From positions 1-15,672 of the forward strand of contig CAZZEX010000109.1 in the NCBI GenBank assembly GCA_964653285.1: a stretch of DNA of 15,672 nt, given 5' to 3'. Within the stretch, counting starts at the first letter, position 1, and each line of letters starts with the position of its first letter. Below, one piece after another: positions 7,065 to 14,693 of the stretch. The notes under the pieces are model-generated. The model searched no databases. It worked only from the letters and a program-made list of their open reading frames with translations, and was not told where the DNA came from. The DNA comes from CAZZEX01 sp964653285 (lineage in GTDB: Bacteria; Chloroflexota; Anaerolineae; B4-G1). Position numbers and translations under genes: made by a program.

Positions 7065-8363
7065 TTAGCGCGGCTCCCATTTCACGGCGTCAAATCCGAT
7101 CAGGCGCGTCACACGCGGCTCAAAGGTGACGTCGGCCAGCGAGACGTAGTCGGCGCGCGTGCCTCGGAAGCGGTACGTTCCCAGCGACACCCAGCGGTTC
7201 CCGTTGACCGACTGGCTCACGATGCGCCGGCTGAAGCCGCCGGCGTGTGATATCCAGTAGCGCGCCTGCGAGGTGGTCGTGTAGCGCTCCGGAATGTACG
7301 CGAAGACTTCGTATCGCCCCGGCGCCAGGCTGGGATACCAACGCGCCCAGTTGTAGTTCGGCCGTACCCGGTCGTTGTTGCGCGTCCAGGTCAGGTGACC
7401 TCCGTAGCCTTCGAGCGCAGTGCGCCAGCCGGCTGGTGCTCCTCCTTTAACAAAGCCTGCGTCGGTGTCGTCAACGATCACCGCGTCTGACGGTGGCGGT
7501 GGTGGAGTGTCCACGCGGTCCCACGAGAGTTGGGCGACGGCCCCGCCACCGTTCTCGTAGTATTCCATTTTGATCGGAATAGCGCCGCCGGGCAGGTAGA
7601 TGTCACCGGTGTACGTCGTGGGGGCCTGGTCCTGCCACTTATCAATGAGAAAGTGGTGGTTCACCCAGAGACGTCCGCCATCGTCCACTCTCATGGTGAA
7701 GCGGTACATACCGGCCGGCAGGTTGAGATCCCGCATCCAGCGGACCGAAAACCTGTCCGCTCCTATGACACCCGAGGCAGGTGAGCCGATGCCCCAGTCG
7801 AAGTTGATGTCGGCGTCGTCGCGCACCAGGGCCGGGCTGCCGCTGAGCGTCACGGTGTTGAAGTACTCGCCGCACCAGTTGGTGATCGGCACGGATGTTG
7901 GCGCCCACGAGACCCTGGCAACGGCCCCGCCGGTGTTTTCGTAGAACTCGACCTTCACCAGGTGATGACCAGTACTCAGGTGCTTCTCGACGCTGACTGT
8001 TTTCGGCGGGTGGTCGTACCACTCGTTGATGATCAGATCATCGTCTATCCAGACCCGAATCCCGTCGTCGCTGGTGGCCGTGAAACGGTACGTGCCGGGC
8101 TCCTCGTAAATGTAGCGGGTCCAGCGCGCAGAGAAGTGATCCGCGTTGACGCCGGTACCCGGAGAGCCGGTTCCCCAGTCGTGGTCCAGGCTGGCCTCGC
8201 TGCGCTGGAGCACTGGGGAGCCAGAAAGCGCCATATTGTTCCAATACGACGCCTGCCAGGTGGGGTCGGAGTGTTGAGGCCAGACAGGCCCCTGGGCTAA
8301 CGCTGTGCTGGTCAGCATCAGCGCGACGAGCACTCCGATGAGCAAACGAACTCGCTTAACCAT
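7065..8363 (-). CDS. Secreted protein with two PA14 domains and a golvesin-type C-terminal domain
   Basis: 432 residues. Type I signal peptide with likely cleavage at ALA24/QG. The first PA14 domain spans about 35-154 (motifs WNNMALSGSP, DHDWGTGSP, TSDDGIRVWIDDD). The second spans about 162-284 (FNTVTLSGSPALVR, FDWGIGSP, RVDDGGRLWVNHH; the loop has an extra Gly in place of the usual hydrophobic residue). A PPPPP linker leads to residues about 296-431. That last part matches the golvesin C-terminal/CBD-like pattern: IVDDTDAGF at the start, ARWYPSLAPGRYEVFAYIP, ARYWISHAGG, VNGNRWVSLGTYRF, and a final FDAVKWEP. Both domain types are associated with carbohydrate binding in other secreted proteins, so cell-wall or extracellular glycan binding is a reasonable inference; no catalytic domain is present. 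AAGGAGG stands six nt before the ATG. It lies in series with the PA14-repeat gene, whose domains are closely similar. Confidence 0.9.
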   Translation of the reverse strand: MVKRVRLLIGVLVALMLTSTALAQGPVWPQHSDPTWQASYWNNMALSGSPVLQRSEASLDHDWGTGSPGTGVNADHFSARWTRYIYEEPGTYRFTATSDDGIRVWIDDDLIINEWYDHPPKTVSVEKHLSTGHHLVKVEFYENTGGAVARVSWAPTSVPITNWCGEYFNTVTLSGSPALVRDDADINFDWGIGSPASGVIGADRFSVRWMRDLNLPAGMYRFTMRVDDGGRLWVNHHFLIDKWQDQAPTTYTGDIYLPGGAIPIKMEYYENGGGAVAQLSWDRVDTPPPPPSDAVIVDDTDAGFVKGGAPAGWRTALEGYGGHLTWTRNNDRVRPNYNWARWYPSLAPGRYEVFAYIPERYTTTSQARYWISHAGGFSRRIVSQSVNGNRWVSLGTYRFRGTRADYVSLADVTFEPRVTRLIGFDAVKWEPR

Positions 8364-8456
8364 CGTGCACCTCCTTCTCGAACATCAGAAACGTTACCTA
8401 CCTATCACTCATAAGACGTCTGGCCGCGCCCCAAGGTTCCACGTCCAGGCGATGGG

Positions 8457-11063
8457 TTACGGGAGCGATGCCCAGCCCAGTACGTCGCCGTCAGATGGCA
8501 GCAGGATCTCCTCCGCCTGACCGGTGGCGACGTCCACCAGTTGGTGCTGCTGCTCGCGAGAGAGACCGTCCAGCCACTCCACCAGCAACGCTTTCCCATC
8601 GGGCATCCATCCGATCAGCCGCGCTTCGGGCTTCTCCAGTTGCAGTAGTTCGCGGACCTCCATCCGGTTTTTTACATCCAGCAACCACAGGCCGGACGTG
8701 GGGCTGACTGCCAGATCAGGCTGCCCCTCGGCTAGCAGATAGGCCAGGGATGCTCCATTCGGCGACCAGCGCAAGTCAACGGCGTGACTGCGGGGCGGCA
8801 GGTCGTAGACGGCCGGAGTCAGGCCCTCCGCCATCACGTCGTACAGCTCCAGGCGAGACTGGACGATGTCGCTGCCGACGTGGCAGAGGGCCAGGTGGGT
8901 CAGGTCGAGCGAGAGGGCCAAGGCCGAAGTCTGGTCGGGCTGGTGGAGCGGGACGGTCGTCAGCCGCTCACCGCTGAGGGTATCAATCAACCACACGCCG
9001 GTGTGGCTCTCGCGGCCACCTACCGGTATGGCAGCGAGGGTGCTGCTGGCGCGGTCGAAGCCCAGCAGATGCAGGTTGGCGAAGCCAGGACCAGGCGGTA
9101 TGGGTGGCATGGCAGGTGGAGTGGGCGTGGGACCGGCGAGGCGGGCCGTCAGGACGGTCACGACCTCCTGCCGGTAGCCGTCCAGCGTGCCCAGTTCTAC
9201 CATGCGGCTGCCGTCCGCCTCCTCGTAGGCCAGAGCATAGGCTAGGACGCGCCCATCTGACGACCAGCACAGGTCAAAGTCCGGGGTACGACGACCAGAG
9301 GCCCCGTAGAGCTCCCGCGTGGTGCCATCGGCCAGGTTGACCATGTAGATGGCGTCGTCCAGTACGTAGGCCAGATAGTGTCCAGCTACTTCCCGATGCC
9401 CGGCGTGTGATGGCAGCGTGAGCACCCGGCGATCCGCGCCGCCCGGTTCCAGGACGTGGATCTCGCTCTCGGCCTCGGCTGGAATGCGGTAGACGAGCGC
9501 GGCGGGCAGCGGCTCGACGGCGGTTGCGGACGTAGACGTGGCGCCGCCAGGCGGCCTGGGCGTGGGCGTTGGGGGAGGCGGGGGTGTAGGCGTCGCAGCG
9601 GACGGGAACCACTGCGTGGGTGTGGGCATGAGGGTAACGGTGGGTGGTGGAGCGGCGTTGCGCGCGGGGTCGTCGGGCTGCCCTGCTGAACCACTCCACC
9701 AGTCGAACAACTGGTCCCAGGCGATGTAGCCATAGTTGCCGAACCACTCCGGCGCTGGCGTCAGTTCGTCCACCACCTGTTCGGGCGCGCCGCCTGCCGC
9801 GTCCATTAGCCACAGTGACGCACGCCCGTCCTCGTCCAGCCGGGCGAAGAGCACGTGTGTCCCATCCGCCGACCACAGCGGCTGCTCGTCGCGGTAGGCC
9901 GGGTCGCCGGTGAGCGGGTGCTGATCGGAGCCGTCTGTATTCATCACCCAGATGCGGCGCTGGGCTGCGCTGGTTTTGGCCTCGTCGCCGCCCCATACGT
10001 GGCCGACGTCGGGCGCGGCCACGTAGGCGATGTGCCGGCCGTCGGGCGAGAAGGCGGGGGAAAAGGCTGACACGCTCTCGCCGGTCAGGTATTCCCCTCC
10101 GGCCGTCTCCATATCCACCAGGAGGATGCGCTTGTTGATCCAGGTCTCGCGTCCGGCCCCCACGGTCAGCGCCATCTGTTGGCCAGTGGGCGAGCCGCTC
10201 CAAAAGTCGGGGTGGAGCAGCGTAAAGTCGGCCACTTCTACAGGTTCGCCCCCGTCCAGCGGCAGGCGCAGCAGCGGCAGACCGTCGGCTGCGGCCGAGG
10301 CCGAGAACAGCAGGTCACGCCAGAAGAGGATGGACTGCCCATCGGGCGTCCAACCGGCCAGGATCAAACCGTCCTGCGGCGGGCTGGGAAGTGCGTACAG
10401 TTCGCGGGGGCCGGATTCCAAGTCGACGTATCCGATGCCCACGTGGTCCGGCAGCGCCTCAGGCTGGCCAATTTGCAGCACGTAGGCCAGCCGTCGCCCG
10501 TCAGGGCTCCAGGCCAGGTCCGTGAGGGTAGGCCCTTGTTCCTCAACGTCGTGCCGGAGGAGCACGTGTCCTTCGCCCTGTGCCAGGCCGTTCTCTTCGA
10601 TGATATACAGGTTCGACTGGCTGTCAATATAGGCTAGCCGGTCAGCCACCGGCGACCAGGCGTAATCCCGGAGCGAGGCCATTGGAATGCGGCGAGCGCC
10701 GGTACCGTCCGCACGCATGACCCACACGTCGTTTTCTTTGCGGAAGGTCAGCCATTCGCCGGAGGGCGACCAACGCGGAGTGGCGTTGCGGCCATCGTCG
10801 GTGAACCGCTGGGGCTCCCCATCGGGCAGTTCCTTGACCCAGACGTCGCCGCCCTGGACGTAGGCCAGTCGTCCCAGGTTGGATTGCACCTCTAGTTCGG
10901 CCACCTGCGTGGCCAGGCGGGCGTTTTCGGCCTCCAGCGCGACCAGCGTCGCCTCGGGATCCGGTGTGGTCTCGACCGCCAGGTCAAAGATGCCGGTGCA
11001 GGCGGTCAAGAAGGCCAGGGCCAGCCCGATCGAAAGCATCACGAGTCGTTTCAGGTTCAGCAT
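8457..11063 (-). CDS. Large lipoprotein with two TolB/PD40-like propellers
   Basis: About 868 residues. Signal segment with lipobox FLTAC (Cys22), followed by a stalk: FDLAVETTPDPEAT and a short heptad-like helix ALEAENARLATQVAELE at about 41-58. The first propeller covers about 63-452 with strands such as WSPSGEWLTF, WSPDGRRLAYV, WTPDGQSILFW, FSPDGRHIAYV and WSADGTHVLFA. A Pro/Thr-rich linker lies at about 462-519, then a second propeller at about 520-866 (WSSDGRVLAYA, WSPNGASLAYL, WMPDGKALLVEW). Such repeats are known from TolB and dipeptidyl-peptidase propellers, but no peptidase domain follows, so a binding or scaffold role on the outer face is likely. The ATG at 11063 is chosen for GGAGGT five nt upstream and a clean signal peptide; the in-frame start at 11087 adds eight residues ahead of the SD. 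It is a paralogue of the preceding gene, 30 nt upstream. Confidence 0.85.
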   Translation of the reverse strand: MLNLKRLVMLSIGLALAFLTACTGIFDLAVETTPDPEATLVALEAENARLATQVAELEVQSNLGRLAYVQGGDVWVKELPDGEPQRFTDDGRNATPRWSPSGEWLTFRKENDVWVMRADGTGARRIPMASLRDYAWSPVADRLAYIDSQSNLYIIEENGLAQGEGHVLLRHDVEEQGPTLTDLAWSPDGRRLAYVLQIGQPEALPDHVGIGYVDLESGPRELYALPSPPQDGLILAGWTPDGQSILFWRDLLFSASAAADGLPLLRLPLDGGEPVEVADFTLLHPDFWSGSPTGQQMALTVGAGRETWINKRILLVDMETAGGEYLTGESVSAFSPAFSPDGRHIAYVAAPDVGHVWGGDEAKTSAAQRRIWVMNTDGSDQHPLTGDPAYRDEQPLWSADGTHVLFARLDEDGRASLWLMDAAGGAPEQVVDELTPAPEWFGNYGYIAWDQLFDWWSGSAGQPDDPARNAAPPPTVTLMPTPTQWFPSAATPTPPPPPTPTPRPPGGATSTSATAVEPLPAALVYRIPAEAESEIHVLEPGGADRRVLTLPSHAGHREVAGHYLAYVLDDAIYMVNLADGTTRELYGASGRRTPDFDLCWSSDGRVLAYALAYEEADGSRMVELGTLDGYRQEVVTVLTARLAGPTPTPPAMPPIPPGPGFANLHLLGFDRASSTLAAIPVGGRESHTGVWLIDTLSGERLTTVPLHQPDQTSALALSLDLTHLALCHVGSDIVQSRLELYDVMAEGLTPAVYDLPPRSHAVDLRWSPNGASLAYLLAEGQPDLAVSPTSGLWLLDVKNRMEVRELLQLEKPEARLIGWMPDGKALLVEWLDGLSREQQHQLVDVATGQAEEILLPSDGDVLGWASLP

Positions 11064-11093
11064 ACGCGACCTCCACGATTCAAGCACCGCAGG

Positions 11094-13607
11094 TTACGGC
11101 ATGGCCGCAGCGACTGGACGCCAGGACAGCCCCTCCAGGCCGTAGGGCCAGCGGCGGACGATGGGCTCTGCCGCCGGCTGCCGGGCGTCCACCAACAGCA
11201 GACGCCCCCGGTCGTCCAGGTCAATGGCCGCGATCCAGCGGCCGTCGGGCGACCAATCGGCGTCGTAAGCCGGCGCGGGCAGGGCGGTCAGTTCATCGCT
11301 ATCTGGATCAGCCAGCCACAGGCTCGCCTGTCCTGCCACACGGGGTGCGGCATGTACCTGGATCAGTAGCAGTCGCCCGCCGGGCTGCCAGCGGAGCGAG
11401 GCCAATGCACCCGCGAAAGGCCCTTCCCATTCGAGGAGTGTCCGGGCAGTCTGCGCTTCCAGGTCGAGCAGGAGCACGCCCTGGCCAACGTCCGGCGCTG
11501 TGCCGGCGCCGAGGTCGTTCCAATCGGCCAACTTGGCGCTGCGCGAGAAGTAGGCGGCGACGAAGCGCCCGTCAGGCGACCAGGCCGGGCCATCCAGGTA
11601 GGACACGTCGGCCAGACCGAAGTCTGATGGAATCAGCACAGTTCGCTGGTCGGCGTTCAGGTCATACAGGCGCAACTCGCCGTCGGCGGCGTAGGCCAAG
11701 CGCTGGCCGGTCGGAGCCCAGCTCGGCGTGGCCGCCACGTTACCCTCTTCATCCAGGATACGGAAATCGGCGCCGTTGGCGCCTATCACGGCCAGGGGCC
11801 CGCCCCACGTTCCCTTTCCCCAGCCAGTCTTGCTCTCGTCCGGGAGCAGGGGACGGCTGGTGAAGGCGACGAGCGCGCCATCCGGCGACCAGGCGGGCAG
11901 CAGGTCCCAGCGCCTGTTATTGATCAACTGCTGGCTCTCGCGGCTCTCTGCGTCCAGCAGCCACAGGTCGGCATCGGTGCTGTAGACGATCTTTTCGCCG
12001 TCGGGCGACCATTGGAAAAACAGCGCCCCGTACGTTGCCATGTTCTCGGCCCCCAGGGTTCGAGGTGGCCCTCCGGCCAGGTCAATCAGCGACACGGGCG
12101 GCCCGCCGACGAGCACGGCCAGTTGGCCCTCTGGGCCAGCGGGAGCAAGCGTTTCCCCGGCCACCGGCATCAGTTCTACGATGTACAACTTTCCGTGGAA
12201 GGGGCCAAAGCGGTGGTCGGTTGCGATGGCCAGTCGCCGGTCGTCGGAAGACCATCGCAGAACAGGGTTTTCGCCCAGGGATGGCAACAGTCGCTCTGCC
12301 TCACCCGTTCCGCCGGCCGGCACGATCCAAATCTCACCCTCGGGCGAGGCGAACGTGATGTGAGTGCCGTCTGGCGTCCAAACCGTCGGCGGCCAGGCCG
12401 GCTTTGCCAGGCGACGCACCTCACCGCTGGAAACGTCCAACACGGCCAGCACTTCCTCGTCACCCTCGCCAAGTTGCACCTCGACCTGCCCGCTGGTAGG
12501 ATTCCAGCCCCCTGTGAAGGTATCCACCGGCGGCCCCACCTCGGTCAGTTCACCTGTGACGACGTCCCAGAGGTAGTTGGTGTTGGTGAACTGGTCCAGG
12601 TCGGCTACGGTGATGGTGACGTGCGTTCCGTCCGGTGCAGCGTGGTAACGATAGTCGCCGTGTTCCGGGCTGGGCAGGTCAAGCGTCACGGCGGCGTCGT
12701 GCACAGTTCCATCCTCCAGGCTCACCAGGGCCGGGCCGTTATCGGGATAGACTGGCGCGTTGAGAAAAAGTTGATTATTCACCAGCCAGATCGGCGGGAC
12801 GGGCTGGCCACCAACGATGGGTGTCTTGGCCAGAGGGGTGGCAGTGGCCATCGTCGCGTCCACCCGGTAAGTGAGCCCGTCCTCGTGCCACAAGGCCACC
12901 TGGGTGCTGTTGGGGGACCAACTCCAGCCCCCATCGCCACCGGGGAGACTGGCCACGGCTCGCGGTGTGCCGCCGCCAGCAGGAATAAGCCAGTACTGTT
13001 GCTCGCCGCGGGCCAGCACGGCATGTCCATCTGGAGCCAGAATGAAGGCTGTTATCGCCTCGTGCATCGCTCCGGTGAGCGACCGCCGGCCTTCACCGTT
13101 GGCCTGCGCCCGCCAGAGTTCGCCGCCGACCACGAAGAGGGCATCGCTATCGGGCAGCCAGGCGAAGCGGTCCTGGTACGGCCCCGTCCCTCCCGTGCTC
13201 CAGGCGGTTCCGCTTTCCACGTCCACGACCACCGGCTCAACGTCGGGGATTCGGCGCCCTTCCAGAGGGCTGGCCGGGGCATAGAGCAGCAAGTGGACGC
13301 CATCCGGTGCCCAGTCGCCCAGGGCGATGCCCTCATAGTCGTGGAGCAATTGGGCGATGAGAGCGCCGGAAGGGCCGCGTTCGATGGTCTTGAGGTCTAT
13401 CGTGGAGACGGTTCCCGGCGTGGCAGATGCCACGGGTGTGGGAGCCGCCGGTGGGGGGGTGAGTCGCGCACTCATCCGGGCATTCTCGGCCTCCAGCGCG
13501 GCAATGGTCGCTTCGACTGCCGGTGTGGTCTCAATCTGCAGGTCGAAGGTGCCGTGGCAGGCGGCCACCAGCAAGCCTCCCAGGGCCAGAATGGTTTGTG
13601 GTTTCAT
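11094..13607 (-). CDS. Large TolB/PD40-like propeller lipoprotein, first gene of the surface operon
   Basis: About 837 residues. Signal segment with lipobox LVAAC (Cys17), then the stalk FDLQIETTPAVEATIAALEAENAR, which is closely matched in the next gene (FDLAVETTP, EATLVALEAENAR), and a Pro-rich spacer. The rest is filled with about a dozen PD40/TolB strands: WAPDGVHLLLY, WSPNSTQVALW, WTPDGTHITFA, WSSDDRRLAIA, WSPDGEKIVYS, WSPDGALVAFT, WAPTGQRLAYA, WSPDGRFVAAY and WSPDGRWIAAI, enough for two propellers. No catalytic motif is seen. The ATG at 13607 follows GAGGAG by nine nt; an upstream in-frame start at 13640 would put 11 residues before the signal segment. It is the first gene after the extended -10 promoter at 13664-13669 and the six-box array, so it is the direct target of whatever binds there. 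Similar genes are often annotated only as PD40-domain or hypothetical. Confidence 0.85.
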   Translation of the reverse strand: MKPQTILALGGLLVAACHGTFDLQIETTPAVEATIAALEAENARMSARLTPPPAAPTPVASATPGTVSTIDLKTIERGPSGALIAQLLHDYEGIALGDWAPDGVHLLLYAPASPLEGRRIPDVEPVVVDVESGTAWSTGGTGPYQDRFAWLPDSDALFVVGGELWRAQANGEGRRSLTGAMHEAITAFILAPDGHAVLARGEQQYWLIPAGGGTPRAVASLPGGDGGWSWSPNSTQVALWHEDGLTYRVDATMATATPLAKTPIVGGQPVPPIWLVNNQLFLNAPVYPDNGPALVSLEDGTVHDAAVTLDLPSPEHGDYRYHAAPDGTHVTITVADLDQFTNTNYLWDVVTGELTEVGPPVDTFTGGWNPTSGQVEVQLGEGDEEVLAVLDVSSGEVRRLAKPAWPPTVWTPDGTHITFASPEGEIWIVPAGGTGEAERLLPSLGENPVLRWSSDDRRLAIATDHRFGPFHGKLYIVELMPVAGETLAPAGPEGQLAVLVGGPPVSLIDLAGGPPRTLGAENMATYGALFFQWSPDGEKIVYSTDADLWLLDAESRESQQLINNRRWDLLPAWSPDGALVAFTSRPLLPDESKTGWGKGTWGGPLAVIGANGADFRILDEEGNVAATPSWAPTGQRLAYAADGELRLYDLNADQRTVLIPSDFGLADVSYLDGPAWSPDGRFVAAYFSRSAKLADWNDLGAGTAPDVGQGVLLLDLEAQTARTLLEWEGPFAGALASLRWQPGGRLLLIQVHAAPRVAGQASLWLADPDSDELTALPAPAYDADWSPDGRWIAAIDLDDRGRLLLVDARQPAAEPIVRRWPYGLEGLSWRPVAAAMP

Positions 13608-13639
13608 TCCAACGATCTCCTCACGATACGTGGTACTCA

Positions 13640-13653
13640 CCGGACTTTTCCGG
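13640..13653 (-). other. Small hairpin in the predicted 5' leader
   Basis: CCGGA-CTTT-TCCGG on the plus strand is a five-pair perfect inverted repeat with a four-base loop. It lies a few bases after the predicted transcription start and 33 nt before the ATG at 13607. It could shape the 5' end of the operon mRNA; the stem is too short to call a riboregulator. Confidence 0.25.
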
Positions 13654-13663
13654 CGGCAGTCTC

Positions 13664-13692
13664 AGTATACCACACACCGTGTTACACCGTGC
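13664..13692 (-). promoter_or_regulatory. Extended -10 promoter for the surface-protein operon, weak -35
   Basis: On the minus strand the sequence reads TGGTATACT, an extended -10 (TGn plus TATACT, five of six matches to TATAAT) with its hexamer at 13664-13669. The place for a -35 at 16-18 bp spacing (about 13686-13693) holds GC-rich bases with little likeness to TTGACA. Instead, TGTNACA heptamers cover this zone and continue upstream. A good -10 without a -35, overlapped by regulator boxes, is the usual form of an activator-dependent promoter. The transcription start would fall near 13657, giving a leader of about 50 nt before the ATG at 13607. Confidence 0.6.
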
Positions 13693-13739
13693 GACAGACC
13701 TGTAACCACCCTGTCACACGATGTAACAATCTCGTTACA
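13680..13739 (-). promoter_or_regulatory. Array of six TGTNACA boxes at 10-11 bp steps
   Basis: Six heptamers start at 13680 (TGTTACA), 13690 (TGCGACA), 13701 (TGTAACC), 13712 (TGTCACA), 13722 (TGTAACA) and 13733 (CGTTACA), with steps of 10, 11, 11, 10 and 11 bp. All six thus lie on one face of the helix. TGTNACA is its own reverse complement, so the array has no fixed orientation; paired boxes also read as inverted repeats such as TGTAAC-N6-GTTACA at 13722-13739. Tandem heptamers at one-turn spacing are typical of OmpR/PhoB-family sites (the Pho box has CTGTCAT-like repeats at 11 bp). The array lies between the kinase stop and the -10 of the operon. The neighbouring response regulator is the obvious candidate to bind it; that assignment is inferred. 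Confidence 0.7.
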
Positions 13740-13766
13740 CGGGCTGGGCAGATGTCCCGCCGGCGT

Positions 13767-14693
13767 CTACGCCAGCGGCAGGCGCAGCATGAAGGCGGTA
13801 CCCTCTCCCTCGCGGCTGCGCACGCTGACGCTACCGCCGTGATGTTCGGCCACGGCGCGCACCAGCGCCAGCCCCAGCCCGCTGCCCTCCACCCCGCGGG
13901 CGTTCTCGCCCCTGTACAACTCCTCGAAGACGTGGGGCAGGTCGTCCGCCGGGATGCCGGGGCCGGTGTCGGCTACCTCGACGACGACCCAGCGCCCGTC
14001 CTCGAAGGCGCGCACTTCAATCGCGTCGCCGGGGCGGGTGAACTTGCAGGCGTTGTCCAGCAGGTTGTGGCAGGCCAGGAAGAGCAGGTCGCGGTCGCCG
14101 GAGACGGGCGGCAGCGGCCAGGGGGCCTGGGGCAGGGCCAGGATGACCGCACGGTCAGACGTCTCCTGCGCCAGTTCGACCGCCTCGGCCAGCAGTTCGC
14201 CCACGTCCGCGGGCGTGCGCTCCAGCGGACGGCGTTCCAGTTCGGCCAGTTTGCGCAGGTCGGTCGCCAGGCGGGACAGGCGGGCCACCTGGACCTCGAC
14301 GCTGGCGCGGGCGGCGTCGCGCTCGGCTCCGGCGGGCAGGGCGGAGAGGTTGGCCAGCCCGGCGCGGAGGGCGGTGAGGGGGTTCTTCAGTTCGTGGTCG
14401 AGGCGGCGCAGGAAGCGGCGCCGGTCGTCGGCGCAGGCGGCGCGGACGGCGTCCAGGTCGCGGGCGCGGCGGCGCACACCGTGCATCCCGACTGCTGCGG
14501 CGGGCAACGCCAGTAACGTCAGCAGCACGCCGGCCAGCAGGAGCAGCGTGCCCACGTCAGCCCGAAGGCGCAGCACCAGCACCGGGTTCGGGAGGAGGCC
14601 CGCCTGCCAGAGCAGCGCCGCCAGCAAGCCCAGTCCCAGCGGAGCCAGGCTCGCCAGCAGCGGCCACCACTTGCGCCACCATCCCCGGGTCAC
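13767..14693 (-). CDS. Two-component sensor histidine kinase with very short extracytoplasmic loop
   Basis: 308-residue membrane histidine kinase. Two transmembrane segments (about 11-29 and 46-69) enclose a loop of only about 16 residues. No HAMP, PAS or other sensor domain is seen. The dimerisation helix starts near 85, with the H-box LDHELKNPLTALR and phospho-acceptor His100. The ATPase domain has N-box CHNLLDNACKF (Asn214), G1 DTGPGIP (242-248), FEELYRG as F-box, and G2 GSGLGLAL (270-277); all key residues are present. It should phosphorylate the response regulator encoded just upstream. The start is GTG at 14693, overlapping the regulator stop as GTGA (14690-14693), so translation is coupled. 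The short loop resembles intramembrane-sensing kinases (BceS/LiaS type), which usually depend on a membrane partner; no ABC transporter or other obvious partner lies in the window. Confidence 0.93.
   Translation of the reverse strand: MTRGWWRKWWPLLASLAPLGLGLLAALLWQAGLLPNPVLVLRLRADVGTLLLLAGVLLTLLALPAAAVGMHGVRRRARDLDAVRAACADDRRRFLRRLDHELKNPLTALRAGLANLSALPAGAERDAARASVEVQVARLSRLATDLRKLAELERRPLERTPADVGELLAEAVELAQETSDRAVILALPQAPWPLPPVSGDRDLLFLACHNLLDNACKFTRPGDAIEVRAFEDGRWVVVEVADTGPGIPADDLPHVFEELYRGENARGVEGSGLGLALVRAVAEHHGGSVSVRSREGEGTAFMLRLPLA

Noticed and set aside
9530..9660. Low-complexity Pro/Thr repeat as a possible tandem-repeat locus
   Set aside because: It encodes the linker between two propellers; codons are irregular and there is no exact repeat unit.
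12012..14516. 834-codon open frame on the plus strand, antisense to the first lipoprotein gene and the kinase
   Set aside because: It runs across a promoter region and two well-supported minus-strand genes, and its translation has no recognisable domain. Long antisense frames are expected in GC-rich coding DNA.
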